Positions 28,741-37,663 of a stretch of DNA of 64,000 bases are shown in pieces (position 1 is the stretch's first letter; every line of letters begins with the position of its first letter). This DNA is from Pelagibacterium luteolum. GTDB lineage: Bacteria; Pseudomonadota; Alphaproteobacteria; Rhizobiales; Devosiaceae. The stretch covers positions 541,119-605,118 of the forward strand of contig NZ_FNCS01000001.1 of the NCBI RefSeq assembly GCF_900100665.1. Direction: 5' to 3'. The translations under genes and the position numbers were made by a program. The notes under the pieces are model-generated. The model ran no database searches and was not told where the DNA came from. It was given only the letters and a program-made list of their open reading frames with translations.

Positions 28741-28756
28741 TGCTTCACGTGAATCA
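28741..28756 (-). promoter_or_regulatory. parS-like palindrome (site 4), after the aceA terminator
   Basis: On the minus strand this is TGATTCACGTGAAGCA, identical to site 1 and 14 of 16 to the parS consensus. A degenerate inverted copy (GATTCAGGTGAAGCA) lies at 28685-28699, giving an inverted repeat 41 bases apart. The site overlaps the last T of the aceA terminator. Confidence 0.5.
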
Positions 28757-28792
28757 AAAAGCCGGGGATAAGTTTGGCATCTCTCCCCGGCT
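28756..28792 (-). terminator. Intrinsic terminator of aceA
   Basis: On the minus strand GCCGGGGA, a loop of about 15 bases, then TCCCCGGC and TTTTT. It begins within ten bases of the aceA stop codon. Confidence 0.9.
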
Positions 28793-28799
28793 TTGATCG

Positions 28800-30095
28800 C
28801 TAGTGGAACTGGGCGGTTTCGGTCGAACCGGCCATGGCGGTGGTCGAGCTTTCGCCCCCGCTCACGGCCGTCGCCACCGCGTCGAAATAGCTCGTCCCCA
28901 CTTCGCGCTGATGCCGGGTTGCGGTGAACCCGTCCTTTTCGGCGGCAAATTCCGCCTGCTGCAACTCCGAATAGGCCGCCATGCCGCGATCCTTGTAGCC
29001 ACGAGCCAGGCTGAACGTGGTGAGCGACAGATTGTGGTAACCGGCCAGAGTGATGAACTGGTATTTATACCCCATCGCCCCCAGTTCGCGCTGGAACGCG
29101 GCCATATCCGCCTCGCCCATATATTTCGCCCAATTGAATGATGGCGAGCAGTTATACGCCAGCATCTGGTTCGGATGCTGCTTGCGGATAGCTTCGGCGA
29201 AGCGTTTGGCGTCTTCAAGGCTTGGAGTCGAGGTCTCGCACCAGATGAGATCGGCATAGGGCGCATAGGCCAGCCCGCGCGCGATCGCCGCATCGAACCC
29301 GCCTTTGAGCCGATAGAACCCCTCTTCGGTGCGCTCCCCGGTGATAAAGGGCGCATCATACTCATCGACATCGGACGTGATGAGCTGCGCCGCCTCCGCA
29401 TCGGTCCGCGCCATGATTAGCGTCGGCACGCCCATCACATCGGCGGCGAGCCGGGCGGCGTTGAGCGTGCGGATGAACGTCCTGGTGGGGACCAGCACCT
29501 TTCCACCCAGATGCCCGCATTTTTTCTCGGACGCCAACTGATCTTCGAAATGCACGGCGGCGGCTCCCGCCTCGATCATGGCCTTCATGAGCTCAAAGAC
29601 ATTGAGCGCGCCGCCGAACCCGGCCTCCGCATCGGCGATGATGGGCACGAAATAGTCGATCTCGGCATCCGATTTCCCGTCGAACCGCTCCATGGTCTGG
29701 ATCTGGTCGGCGCGCTGCAGCGCCTTGTTGATGCGTTTGACGACCGAAGGCACGGAATCGACCGGATAGAGGGATTGATCGGGATACATATTGCCCGAGG
29801 AATTGGCGTCCGCCGCCACCTGCCAGCCCGAGAGGTAAATCGCCTTGAGCCCGGCCTTCACCTGCTGGACGGCCTGATTGCCGGTAAACGTGCCAAGCGT
29901 GGGCACGAAATCTTCGCTGGCGAGCAACTCCCACAAGCGCCGTGCCCCGTTTTCGGCCAAGGTATGCCGGATAGGCAATGAACCCGAAAGCCGCGCCACG
30001 TCGTCGGGCGTGTAATCGCGGGCGATTGTCGCCCAGCGATCAGGCGCCCAGTCTGGAGCCGCAAAGGTCGGCGGTGTCTTTGATTTCTCGAGCAT
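28800..30095 (-). CDS. aceA: Isocitrate lyase AceA
   Basis: Splits isocitrate to glyoxylate and succinate, the entry to the glyoxylate shunt needed on acetate or fatty acids. The 431-residue protein has the catalytic signature KKCGHLGGK (in [19 protein letters not shown]), the metal-binding [12 protein letters not shown], and [10 protein letters not shown]. The ATG at 30095 has a very strong ribosome site (AAGGAGGAG, 7 bases upstream); the longer frame upstream is not needed. The likely regulator is the divergent XRE gene at 30677. Confidence 0.98.
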   Translation of the reverse strand: MLEKSKTPPTFAAPDWAPDRWATIARDYTPDDVARLSGSLPIRHTLAENGARRLWELLASEDFVPTLGTFTGNQAVQQVKAGLKAIYLSGWQVAADANSSGNMYPDQSLYPVDSVPSVVKRINKALQRADQIQTMERFDGKSDAEIDYFVPIIADAEAGFGGALNVFELMKAMIEAGAAAVHFEDQLASEKKCGHLGGKVLVPTRTFIRTLNAARLAADVMGVPTLIMARTDAEAAQLITSDVDEYDAPFITGERTEEGFYRLKGGFDAAIARGLAYAPYADLIWCETSTPSLEDAKRFAEAIRKQHPNQMLAYNCSPSFNWAKYMGEADMAAFQRELGAMGYKYQFITLAGYHNLSLTTFSLARGYKDRGMAAYSELQQAEFAAEKDGFTATRHQREVGTSYFDAVATAVSGGESSTTAMAGSTETAQFH

Positions 30096-30179
30096 TTTCA
30101 ATCTCCTCCTTGGATTTAGAAACATAATGAAGCGTCTGGAGAACCTCAGCGCCTCCCTCGTCCGACCGCTTCGCGGCCA

Positions 30180-30202
30180 CCTTCTCCCTCAAAGGGAGAA
30201 GG
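30180..30202. repeat. Palindromic repeat unit (CCTTCTCCCT family)
   Basis: The inverted arms CCTTCTCCCT / AGGGAGAAGG are separated by three bases, in the aceA upstream gap. No T run follows. It resembles the short palindromes scattered through rhizobial genomes and the CCCTCTCC-type element at 34815. Confidence 0.6.
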
Positions 30203-30292
30203 AACAAATTGTCCGGGGCGCCGGCATGCCCGCTGCACTGCCAAAGGAGCTAAGGGTGCGCAGCGCCGCGGCCAGGCGCAGTGTCGGCTGTC

Positions 30293-30514
30293 TCACCCTC
30301 GCCGCGAAAAGGTCGCCGCGACCATCTGGGCGCCGTTAAACAGCGTCTCGCCACCCGCCATGGTGAAGCTGTGCTTTCCGGCGCGGTGGACGATGGAATA
30401 CTGGCGCTCGGCCAACCCTTGCGATTTGAAGCTCGCCATCACTTCCGCCATCGAGGGCGCGATGATGGTGATGAAGTCTTCGCTGGTCGTCTCGATCATG
30501 GTGTGAGCGGTCAT
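30293..30514 (-). CDS. Small 73-residue protein between aceA and its likely regulator
   Basis: It reads from an ATG with a good ribosome site (GAGGAGACGAGCC before it) to a TGA at 30293. The product has a plausible globular alternation of charged and hydrophobic residues (EDFITIIAPSMAEVMASFKSQG, then YSIVHRAGKHSF and ETLFNGAQMVAATFSRRG). It is soluble, with no membrane segment or Cys. It points toward aceA and could be cotranscribed, although repeat DNA lies between. No family name is known to me; a role with acetate metabolism is inferred from place only. Confidence 0.7.
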   Translation of the reverse strand: MTAHTMIETTSEDFITIIAPSMAEVMASFKSQGLAERQYSIVHRAGKHSFTMAGGETLFNGAQMVAATFSRRG

Positions 30515-30596
30515 GGCTCGTCTCCTCGTTGATGAGTAAAGAATTGACAACACAACGCGCAAACGCAAGACTAGAAGCGAAATCAGCGTGTTAGAC

Positions 30597-30660
30597 TGTA
30601 AAGCGATGAAAAGTTCGGGACTGAAAATTGTAAAGCGAGTAAAGTTCTTGCGCTGAAAAT
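30597..30660 (+). repeat. Two head-to-tail 32-base direct repeats before the XRE regulator (candidate operator)
   Basis: Units 30597-30628 and 30629-30660 both start TGTAAAGCGA, share AAAGTTC in the middle and end CTGAAAAT; they differ only in the inner part. They lie 17 bases before the GTG of the regulator gene. A further GTAAAG at about 30535 lies by the start of the small minus-strand gene. The spacing suggests an autoregulatory operator also serving the divergent aceA side. Confidence 0.6.
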
Positions 30661-30676
30661 TAGGTGGGAGGACCCG

Positions 30677-32104
30677 GTGGATCAGGATCAACTGCAGATC
30701 GGCGGACGCATCAAGCGCCTGCGCCGCAACAAGAAGATCAGCCAGGCCCAGCTGGCCGATGCGCTTGAGATTTCCGCGTCCTATCTCAATCTGATCGAGC
30801 ACAATCGGCGCCGTATCACGGTGCCCTTGCTGTTTCGCATTGCAGGGTATTTCGGTGTCGAGCCGGGCGAACTTGCCGAAAGCGATGACGGAAGGCTGGC
30901 CGGCGATCTGATGGAAATGTTCGGCGACGATATTTTCGCCGATTCCGATCTCACCAACACCGACATCCGAGACCTTGCCACCAATCACCCTGCGGTCGGG
31001 CGCGCGGTGCTCAAGCTGTTCGATCAACTTCGCCACCTCCAGCGCCCCGAAGCGCGGGCCGGCGAAGAGGTGACGGGCACCGGCCATAACGTCGTCACCG
31101 AAGCTGTGTCGGACTATTTGCAGGAAAACGGCAATTACTTCGCGACGCTGGAGCGGGCCGCCGAGCGGGTTCGCAGCGATATCGACAATGCCGGCGAGGC
31201 CTTCGAGGCGGGGCTCAAGGCGTATCTCTTCAACGTCTTCGGCATCGAGACGCGCCTGTCCTCCCTGCCGCATGGCGTCGTGCGTCGGGTTGAATATAAT
31301 GGCCGTGTGCTGGCGATTTCCGACACGCTCGAGCCGGAATCCGCACTCTTTGCCATGGCCCAGCACCTCTCCCTTCTGATCGCCGACACCGAGATCAAGG
31401 CGCTGATTGAAGAGAGCACGCTGCCGCAACCCGATTCTGTTGGACTGGCGCGCAATGTCCTGGCGTCTTACGTCGCTGCAGCGCTCATCATGCCCTATGA
31501 GCCGTTTTTCCGTGCCTGCCGCGACACCCGCTACGACATCGAACGCATCTCGCGGCGCTTTCGCGCCAGCTTCGAGCAGGTCTGCCACCGCATGACGACG
31601 CTGCAGCGCCCCTCGATGAGCGGCATTCCGCTCCATCTGGTCAGAACCGACATCGCCGGCAACATTTCAAAGCGCTTTTCCCTCTCGGGCATCCACATTC
31701 CACGTCATTCGGGCGCCTGCCCGCGCTGGAACGTCTATGCGGCCTTCCTCAATCCCGGCCAGATCAATATCCAGCTCAGCCAGATGCCTGATGGCCAACG
31801 CTATTTCTGTATTGCCCGCGCCATTGCCAAGGGCGCTTACGCCCATAACGCGCCGCGCCGTCACATCTCGATCGGGTTGGGTTGCCACATCAACCACGCA
31901 TCGGCGATGATCTATGCCGACGGGATCGATCTTGCCGCGCCCGGTGGCGCCGTGCCGATCGGGGTCGGGTGCCGCATCTGCCCCCGCCGCGAATGCGGCC
32001 AGCGCGCCCATCCGCCTGCCGATCATCGCTTCGAGGCCCAGGACGATCAGCGGATGGTCAATCTCTATATGGGCCCGAACGATTATCGCGCGGCACCCGA
32101 CTGA
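30677..32104 (+). CDS. XRE-family regulator of acetate/short-chain fatty acid metabolism (RamB/ScfR-like)
   Basis: A 475-residue regulator. An N-terminal helix-turn-helix at about residues 8-62 (IKRLRRNKKISQAQLADALEISASYLNLIEHNRR) is followed by a long IrrE/ImmA-like and DUF2083 region ending with Cys-rich GVGCRICPRRECGQRAHPP. This matches the short-chain fatty acyl-CoA regulator family (RamB in actinobacteria, ScfR in rhizobia), which controls isocitrate lyase and related genes. The GTG start has GGGAGGA upstream. Placement beside aceA supports the role. Confidence 0.9.
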   Translation: MDQDQLQIGGRIKRLRRNKKISQAQLADALEISASYLNLIEHNRRRITVPLLFRIAGYFGVEPGELAESDDGRLAGDLMEMFGDDIFADSDLTNTDIRDLATNHPAVGRAVLKLFDQLRHLQRPEARAGEEVTGTGHNVVTEAVSDYLQENGNYFATLERAAERVRSDIDNAGEAFEAGLKAYLFNVFGIETRLSSLPHGVVRRVEYNGRVLAISDTLEPESALFAMAQHLSLLIADTEIKALIEESTLPQPDSVGLARNVLASYVAAALIMPYEPFFRACRDTRYDIERISRRFRASFEQVCHRMTTLQRPSMSGIPLHLVRTDIAGNISKRFSLSGIHIPRHSGACPRWNVYAAFLNPGQINIQLSQMPDGQRYFCIARAIAKGAYAHNAPRRHISIGLGCHINHASAMIYADGIDLAAPGGAVPIGVGCRICPRRECGQRAHPPADHRFEAQDDQRMVNLYMGPNDYRAAPD

Positions 32105-32124
32105 TAACTGGGATTGGCGGATAG

Positions 32125-32580
32125 CTATGTGCAGCCGCGCGACGCATCCAGAGCCTTGCTCAAGGCGTTGATCTCGTCGCGCAGGCGCATGACGTCGGGC
32201 AGGTCACGACCGCTGGCGCAGGCCACCGCTTCGGGAATGGCTTTCGCCTCCGCCTTCAATTGACGGCCCTTTTCGGTAAGCGTCACCACGACGCGGCGTT
32301 CGTCTTCCGCGCTGCGGGTGCGAACGACAAGGTCCGATGCCTCCAGCCGCTTGAGCAGCGGGGTCAGCGTGCCCGTATCGAGCCCGAGCCGCCGACCAAT
32401 GCCGGTTACGGTCACCGGCTGTCCTTCCCAGAGGATCAGCATCACGAGATATTGCGGATAAGTCAGGCCCAAGGGCTGCAAAAGAGGCCGGTAAAGTCGG
32501 GAAAACGCCTGCCCGGCGGCATAAACCGCAAAGCACAATTGCTGTTCTGGGGCGAGAATGGGCGCATCGGCATCGGTCAT
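32125..32580 (-). CDS. ohrR: Organic-hydroperoxide-sensing MarR-type repressor OhrR
   Basis: A 151-residue MarR-family protein. The redox-sensing Cys16 lies in the family motif [22 protein letters not shown] second Cys near the C-terminus (VACASGR) fits the 2-Cys OhrR type. The winged helix is [47 protein letters not shown]. Oxidation by organic peroxides releases it from DNA. It is divergent from ohr with a palindromic operator between. I chose ATG 32580; the longer frame crosses the operator. Confidence 0.95.
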   Translation of the reverse strand: MTDADAPILAPEQQLCFAVYAAGQAFSRLYRPLLQPLGLTYPQYLVMLILWEGQPVTVTGIGRRLGLDTGTLTPLLKRLEASDLVVRTRSAEDERRVVVTLTEKGRQLKAEAKAIPEAVACASGRDLPDVMRLRDEINALSKALDASRGCT

Positions 32581-32600
32581 AAAAAATATATCGCACAAAA

Positions 32601-32620
32601 TTATATTGCACACAATATAA
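32601..32620. promoter_or_regulatory. OhrR operator
   Basis: A perfect inverted repeat, TTATATTG-CACA-CAATATAA, 20 bases before the ohrR start codon. An imperfect second half (ATATATCGCACA) lies at about 32586-32597. AT-rich inverted repeats with CAAT/ATTG are typical OhrR targets, and the site lies in the shared ohrR/ohr control region. Confidence 0.8.
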
Positions 32621-32722
32621 AATGGCGCTAGATAAGGTCATTCTTTCGCGGGTTTGAACTGCAGACACGCTCGGCGCGTTTGGTTCTCAAGCCCGAAATG
32701 CTCAACCTTTGAGGAGCCCATC

Positions 32723-33151
32723 ATGGAAATCGCTTACACAGCCCACGCCACAGCCACAGGCGGCGGTCGCGACAAGGGTCATTCGAAAACCGATGACGGC
32801 AAGGTCGATGTCAATTTGTCGACACCCAAGGAAATGGGTGGATCGGGCGAAGGCACCAATCCCGAGCAGCTTTTTGCGACCGGCTATGCTGCGTGCTTTT
32901 TGGGCGCCCTGCGGTTTGCCGCCAGCCAGGACAAGGAAAAACTCCCCGACGATACGAATGTCACGGCCGATGTCGGCATCGGCAAGCGCGATGATGGCGA
33001 AGGCTTCGGCCTCAAGGTCGCGCTCACCATTGCCATTCCGGGTTATGACGCCGAAAGGGCCAAGAACCTCGTTGATCGGGCCCATGTCATTTGCCCCTAT
33101 TCGCATGCTACAAAGGGCAATATCGAAGTGAGCCTAACGACTAAGGGCTAA
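32723..33151 (+). CDS. ohr: Organic hydroperoxide resistance protein Ohr
   Basis: Ohr is a thiol peroxidase of the Ohr/OsmC fold that reduces organic and fatty acid hydroperoxides. The 142-residue protein has the peroxidatic Cys in LFATGYAACFLGALRFAA and the resolving Cys in AHVICPYSHATKGNIEV, plus the conserved GTNPEQLFA. The ATG follows GAGGAG by about 7 bases. It is transcribed away from ohrR and ends in a strong terminator. Confidence 0.97.
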   Translation: MEIAYTAHATATGGGRDKGHSKTDDGKVDVNLSTPKEMGGSGEGTNPEQLFATGYAACFLGALRFAASQDKEKLPDDTNVTADVGIGKRDDGEGFGLKVALTIAIPGYDAERAKNLVDRAHVICPYSHATKGNIEVSLTTKG

Positions 33152-33159
33152 AAATTTTC

Positions 33160-33199
33160 GGCGCTGACGGATTCACGTGAAACCGTCAGCGCCTTTTTT
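33160..33199 (+). terminator. Intrinsic terminator of ohr with a parS-like site as its loop
   Basis: Perfect 11-base arms GGCGCTGACGG / CCGTCAGCGCC are followed by TTTTTT. The 12-base loop ATTCACGTGAAA is itself nearly palindromic. It should also limit transcription entering from the convergent xylosidase gene. Confidence 0.9.
33169..33184 (+). promoter_or_regulatory. parS-like palindrome (site 5), inside the ohr terminator
   Basis: GGATTCACGTGAAACC matches 13 of 16 parS consensus positions, with the TTCACGTGAAAC core intact. It is the loop, with the last stem bases, of the ohr terminator. Confidence 0.45.
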
Positions 33200-33209
33200 G
33201 TGCCTGCCG

Positions 33210-34793
33210 TTAGAGCGGGCGATAGACGAAATGCGAGAAGTCGGCTTCGCGGGCCGAACCGTTCAGATCCTGTGCCGCAACACCCAGGAACGCGCCGGTA
33301 AAGCTGCCATGCTCGGCATGTCCGCCGCATTCGTCCGAAAGGATCGACGCGTCGAGTTCGGGACCGATCTTTGTCCAGTCATCTCCGCCCTGCGCATAAA
33401 AATACTGCAGTTTAGAGTTCTCGATCCGCATCTTCATCCGCACCGGTCCTGCACCAACCCGAACAGGGCTTCCCCAATAGGTCAATTTCCCGTCGGGGTG
33501 CGAAACCACAGAGGAAAAGATCGCCAGTTCGCGATTACCCTCAGGATCGGCCGTCAGATGCAGATAGTGGAAGTTGTAGCGCCCATAATAGCCGGTCAGT
33601 CCGGCCATTTCGCGCTCGTCCTGCGGCTCGAACGAAACCTCGGTTTCGACTTCCACATTGAAATGCTGCTGCCGCCGGGCGACCAGCGCCTGCTCGAACC
33701 ATGACGCGATGGATTCGCGCCCGATCAGCTTAAGCTTTCCGCCCTCGAGCCGGAAAATCCGCTCGGTTTCAGGCGTGCGCAGCCACTGGAAATCGATATG
33801 CAGATCGCCATCGAAGTGGTAGCGCCGCTCGGCATCGAAGGCGGCCTGATCATATGTGCCCGGCACCTCGACCTCGGACGCCGGAAGGTTCGTGCCGCCG
33901 ACGAGATAGAGCCAATCGTCATCCCGCCACTCGCATTTCTGCAGCGCGGTCTCGCGGCCGAGGACGCAGCGGCGCTTTTGCGTCGTCGGGCGCCCCGTCA
34001 GGTGCACGAGATAGGTCTCGCCATCGGGCGTTTCGACAAGGTCGCCATGCCCGGCCCGCTGCAGCGGGTTCAAAATATCGTCCTTGGCGGTGACGAGATA
34101 CATGTCGGGATGCAGTTCATACGGCCCGTCGATATTGCGTGACCGCGCCAGCGTCGCCGCGTGATCGTAACCGGTGCCGCCTTCGGCGGTCAGCAGATAG
34201 TACCAGCCATTGCGCTTATAGAGATGCGGGCCCTCGACCAGCATCAGCGGCGAGCCCTTGAAGATATTCTTGCGCTCACCGACCAGCTTTCCGGATTTGG
34301 CGTCGAATTCCTGCAGCGCGATGCCGGTGAAGCGGTGATGCCCCTCGCGGTGGTCCCACAACATGTTGACGAACCATTTTTTCCCATCGTCATCGTGAAA
34401 CAGCGAGGGATCGAACCCGGACGAATTGACATAGATCGGGTCCGACCACGGCCCGGTGATCTCGTCGGCCGTGACGATATAATTATGCGCGTCCTTGAAG
34501 TTGCCGTCCTTACGCTTGACGTCGGTATAGACCAGCCAGAACTTCTCCCCGTCATGGGTGAGACACGGTGCCCAGATGCCGCAGGAATCGGGATTGCCGC
34601 GCATGTCGAGCTGGCTCTTGCGCGTCAGCGGCCGGGTCAAAAGCTCCCAATTGGCAAGGTCTTTCGAATGATGAATCTGGACGCCCGGATACCATTCGAA
34701 GGTCGAGGTCGCGATGTAGTAGTCCTCCCCAACCCGCAGGATCGAAGGATCGGGGTTGAACCCCGGCAGAATTGGATTTTGGCGCATGGGCAT
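33210..34793 (-). CDS. Glycoside hydrolase family 43 beta-xylosidase
   Basis: A 527-residue soluble enzyme without a signal peptide, so it acts on imported xylo-oligosaccharides. The five-bladed propeller begins NPILPGFNPDPSILRVGEDYYIATSTFEWYPGVQIHHSKDL, whose Asp is the catalytic base. SSGFDPSLFHDDDGKKWFVNML follows, and VEGPHLYKRNGWYYLLTAEGGT carries the catalytic acid Glu. A C-terminal beta-sandwich starts near residue 320. This is the pattern of XynB-type beta-xylosidases. The ATG 34793 has AGGAGG upstream. It is the last gene of the xylB-xylA-GH43 unit. Confidence 0.95.
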   Translation of the reverse strand: MPMRQNPILPGFNPDPSILRVGEDYYIATSTFEWYPGVQIHHSKDLANWELLTRPLTRKSQLDMRGNPDSCGIWAPCLTHDGEKFWLVYTDVKRKDGNFKDAHNYIVTADEITGPWSDPIYVNSSGFDPSLFHDDDGKKWFVNMLWDHREGHHRFTGIALQEFDAKSGKLVGERKNIFKGSPLMLVEGPHLYKRNGWYYLLTAEGGTGYDHAATLARSRNIDGPYELHPDMYLVTAKDDILNPLQRAGHGDLVETPDGETYLVHLTGRPTTQKRRCVLGRETALQKCEWRDDDWLYLVGGTNLPASEVEVPGTYDQAAFDAERRYHFDGDLHIDFQWLRTPETERIFRLEGGKLKLIGRESIASWFEQALVARRQQHFNVEVETEVSFEPQDEREMAGLTGYYGRYNFHYLHLTADPEGNRELAIFSSVVSHPDGKLTYWGSPVRVGAGPVRMKMRIENSKLQYFYAQGGDDWTKIGPELDASILSDECGGHAEHGSFTGAFLGVAAQDLNGSAREADFSHFVYRPL

Positions 34794-34814
34794 GAGTGGT
34801 TTCCTCCTAGGGGC

Positions 34815-34882
34815 AAGGCCCCCTCACCGCCCTGAAGGGCACCCTCTCCCTATGGAGGAGAGGGCCGGGGTGAGGGGGCCTT
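34815..34882. repeat. Palindromic element between xylA and the GH43 gene
   Basis: The outer arms AAGGCCCCCTCACC / GGTGAGGGGGCCTT enclose inner arms GCCCT-GAAGGGC and CCCTCTCC / GGAGAGGG, so it can form a branched hairpin. There is no T run after it on the minus strand. Part of it recurs at 45551-45589. It may attenuate or stabilise the xylA-GH43 transcript (inference). Confidence 0.7.
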
Positions 34883-34895
34883 CCTTTTGTCTAAA

Positions 34896-36203
34896 TCAAA
34901 CGAACCGGTTGACCAGGTTCTCGAGATATTCCTGACGACCCGACTTGGGCTGCGGGTTGATGTTGTCCTTCTCTACCCAGGCAGCGATATCCTCGAGCGT
35001 CCTCTCGCCCTTGAGCATCGCTTGGGCTTCGGCGCCCTGCCAGCCGGCATAGCGATCGGTGAGGAATTTGTCGTATGTCCCATCCTCGATCATCGCCGCG
35101 GCAGCTTTCAGCCCCCGAGCGCAGGTGTCCATGCCGCCGATATGGCCGTGCAGCAGGTCTTCGGGATCGATCGACTGGCGTCGCAGCTTGGCGTCGAAAT
35201 TGGTGCCGCCGGTCTTGAGTCCGCCATCCTTGAGGATGTGATAGTACGCCAGCGCCACTTCGGGCACGTTGTTGGGGAACTGGTCGGTATCCCAGCCCGA
35301 CTGCATGTCGTTGCGGTTCATGTCGATGGACCCCAGAATGCCATGCGCCGACGCCATCGCCACTTCGTGCTCGAAGGTGTGGCCGGCGAGGATGGCGTGC
35401 CCGACCTCGATATTGACCTTCACCTCTTTTTCCAGCCCGTACTTCTTCAAGAACCCATAGACCGTCGAAACGTCGTAGTCGTATTGGTGCTTGGTAGGTT
35501 CCTGAGGCTTAGGCTCGATCAGGATGGTGCCCTTGAATCCGGTCTTGTGCTTGTAATCGACAACCATCGACAGCATCCGCGCCATCTGGTCCATTTCCTG
35601 GCTCAGATTGGTGTTGAGCAGGGTTTCATAGCCCTCGCGACCGCCCCAGAGCACATAGTTCTCGCCGCCCAGCCGGTGGGTGACGTCCATGTTGGCTTTG
35701 ATGGTCGCTGCCGCATAGGCAAAGACGTCCGGATCGGGGTTGGTCGCGGCCCCGGCCATGAAGCGTCGGTTGGAAAAGAGGTTCGCCGTACCCCAGAGCA
35801 GTTTGACCCCGGTTTCAGCGATCTTTTTCTCAAAGATATCGGCCAGCGCATCGAGCCGCTTCTTGCTCTCGACAAAGCTCTCGCCCTCGGGCCGCACGTC
35901 GGCGTCGTGGAAACAGAAATAGGGCGCGCCGAGCAGCGAGAACAATTCGAATGCCACATCGGCCTTGAGTTTGGCCGCGTCCATTTCGCCGTCAAACCAC
36001 GGCCGCTCGAAGGTGCGTCCGCCGAACGGATCGCCACCTTCCCACGCAAACGAATGCCAATAGGCAATCGCAAAGCGCAGATGGTCTTCCATGCGCTTGC
36101 CCATGACGATCTCGTCAGGGTTGTAATGGCGAAACGCCAGCGGATTGCTGCTCTCTGGACCCTCGTATTTGACCTTGCTCAGGCCTTTGAAAAAGTCGGT
36201 CAT
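34896..36203 (-). CDS. xylA: Xylose isomerase XylA
   Basis: Converts D-xylose to D-xylulose. The 435-residue TIM barrel has [23 protein letters not shown], the metal-site region [33 protein letters not shown] and [20 protein letters not shown], all typical of the long class II enzymes. The start is [18 protein letters not shown] at 36203, overlapping the xylB stop by 4 bases. It forms a unit with xylB and GH43. Confidence 0.98.
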   Translation of the reverse strand: MTDFFKGLSKVKYEGPESSNPLAFRHYNPDEIVMGKRMEDHLRFAIAYWHSFAWEGGDPFGGRTFERPWFDGEMDAAKLKADVAFELFSLLGAPYFCFHDADVRPEGESFVESKKRLDALADIFEKKIAETGVKLLWGTANLFSNRRFMAGAATNPDPDVFAYAAATIKANMDVTHRLGGENYVLWGGREGYETLLNTNLSQEMDQMARMLSMVVDYKHKTGFKGTILIEPKPQEPTKHQYDYDVSTVYGFLKKYGLEKEVKVNIEVGHAILAGHTFEHEVAMASAHGILGSIDMNRNDMQSGWDTDQFPNNVPEVALAYYHILKDGGLKTGGTNFDAKLRRQSIDPEDLLHGHIGGMDTCARGLKAAAAMIEDGTYDKFLTDRYAGWQGAEAQAMLKGERTLEDIAAWVEKDNINPQPKSGRQEYLENLVNRFV

Positions 36204-37663
36204 TGTGCTCGGGCCTCCTCGATCCCCGAATAGAGTGCGCGATAGCGCGCGTAGTTTTGGTCATAGGCCGATTTCAGATCGGCCCGTGGTTGAATGGTCT
36301 TTTCGATTTTTGGCCGGGTGCAGACCGATTTGGGGTCGGCACCCGTCGCTGCAATCAGCCCCAGCCGCGCCGCACCGAACGCGCCGCCGAAATCGCCGTC
36401 TTCGGGTACATCGATCGCCATGCCCAAATTGGTGGCGATCATTTCGAGCCAGAGATCGGATTTCGACCCGCCTCCGACTGCCATCAGCGTGTCGATTTTA
36501 GTCCCCGCATCGGTCAAAACCCGCTGACAGTCGCGCACGGCAAAGGCCACGCCCTCCATGACCGCCTGCCCCATGGTCCGGGCGTCGGAAAGGTGCGACA
36601 GGCCCACAAACGAGCCCCGCGCCGCAGCATTGTTGTGCGGGGTGCGCTCGCCTGACAGATAGGGCAGGAACATCTCGTCCCCGGGCCCCGAAAAGTCCGC
36701 CGCAACAGCCTGTGAGATGCGCGAGGCGTCCTGCCCGACGAGCTTTGAAAACCAGTTGAGGCTATCGGTCGCCGAAAGAAACACCCCCATCTGGTGCCAG
36801 GTGTCGGGAATGGCGTGGCAGAATGCGTGCACGGCGCCTTCGGTGTTGGGCCGGAACTTGTCGTTGGAGACGAAAAGAACGCCCGATGTGCCCAGCGACA
36901 CGAACCCCGTGCCGGGCTCGACCGCTCCGATGCCGCAGGCCGAAGCGGCATTGTCGCCCCCGCCCCCGGCCACTACGGGCGCCTCGGTGATGCCCCAGCG
37001 TTTGCAGAGATCACCAAGAAGCTGCCCCGACCCCTCGCTGCCTTCGACGAGCGTCGGCATGTTTTCGGTGGTCAGCCCAGTCACCGCCAGAAGGTCATCC
37101 GACCAGCCGCGATATTCCACGTCCAGCCACAGCGTGCCCGAGGCGTCCGACATGTCCGACACATATTTTCCGGTCAGCAGCAGCCGCACATAATCCTTGG
37201 GCAGCAGCACCTTGGCGATGCGCGCGTAATTGTCGGGCTCATGCTTTTTGACCCAAAGAATCTTCGGCGCCGTAAATCCCGGCATGGCGATGTTGCCGGC
37301 GATCTGGCGCAGGCTGGGCAGCTCCGCCTCCATTTCGCGGCATTCCTGGGCCGACCGCACGTCGTTCCACAAGATGGCCGGACGGATCACCTTATCGTCC
37401 TTGTCGAGCAGCGTTGCGCCATGCATCTGGCCAGATAGCCCGATGCCCCTGATCCTGCTGACCTCCTGGGGGTGCTTGTCCTTGAGCGCATCGACCGCCT
37501 TGAGCACCGCGTCCCACCAATGGGCTGGGTCCTGTTCGGAAAATCCGGCCTTGGGACGCGAAACGGTGAGCGGTGCATTGGCCTCGCCCAATGCGTTGCC
37601 CTCGCCATCGATGAGCATCGCCTTGACCCCGGACGTCCCGATATCCAAGCCGAGATAGGTCAT
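36200..37663 (-). CDS. xylB: Xylulokinase XylB
   Basis: Phosphorylates D-xylulose to feed the pentose phosphate path. The 487-residue FGGY kinase starts [22 protein letters not shown]. The xylulokinase marks are [13 protein letters not shown] and [18 protein letters not shown]. The C-terminal ATP site is [21 protein letters not shown]. Its ATG overlaps the stop of a 17-codon leader ORF (ATGA), which carries the strong ribosome site that xylB itself lacks. Confidence 0.97.
   Translation of the reverse strand: MTYLGLDIGTSGVKAMLIDGEGNALGEANAPLTVSRPKAGFSEQDPAHWWDAVLKAVDALKDKHPQEVSRIRGIGLSGQMHGATLLDKDDKVIRPAILWNDVRSAQECREMEAELPSLRQIAGNIAMPGFTAPKILWVKKHEPDNYARIAKVLLPKDYVRLLLTGKYVSDMSDASGTLWLDVEYRGWSDDLLAVTGLTTENMPTLVEGSEGSGQLLGDLCKRWGITEAPVVAGGGGDNAASACGIGAVEPGTGFVSLGTSGVLFVSNDKFRPNTEGAVHAFCHAIPDTWHQMGVFLSATDSLNWFSKLVGQDASRISQAVAADFSGPGDEMFLPYLSGERTPHNNAAARGSFVGLSHLSDARTMGQAVMEGVAFAVRDCQRVLTDAGTKIDTLMAVGGGSKSDLWLEMIATNLGMAIDVPEDGDFGGAFGAARLGLIAATGADPKSVCTRPKIEKTIQPRADLKSAYDQNYARYRALYSGIEEARAQ

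Noticed and set aside
34815-34882. Reading the xylA-GH43 palindrome as a terminator
   Set aside because: There is no T run on the minus strand, GH43 follows closely with its own ribosome site, and the sequence recurs elsewhere as a repeat.
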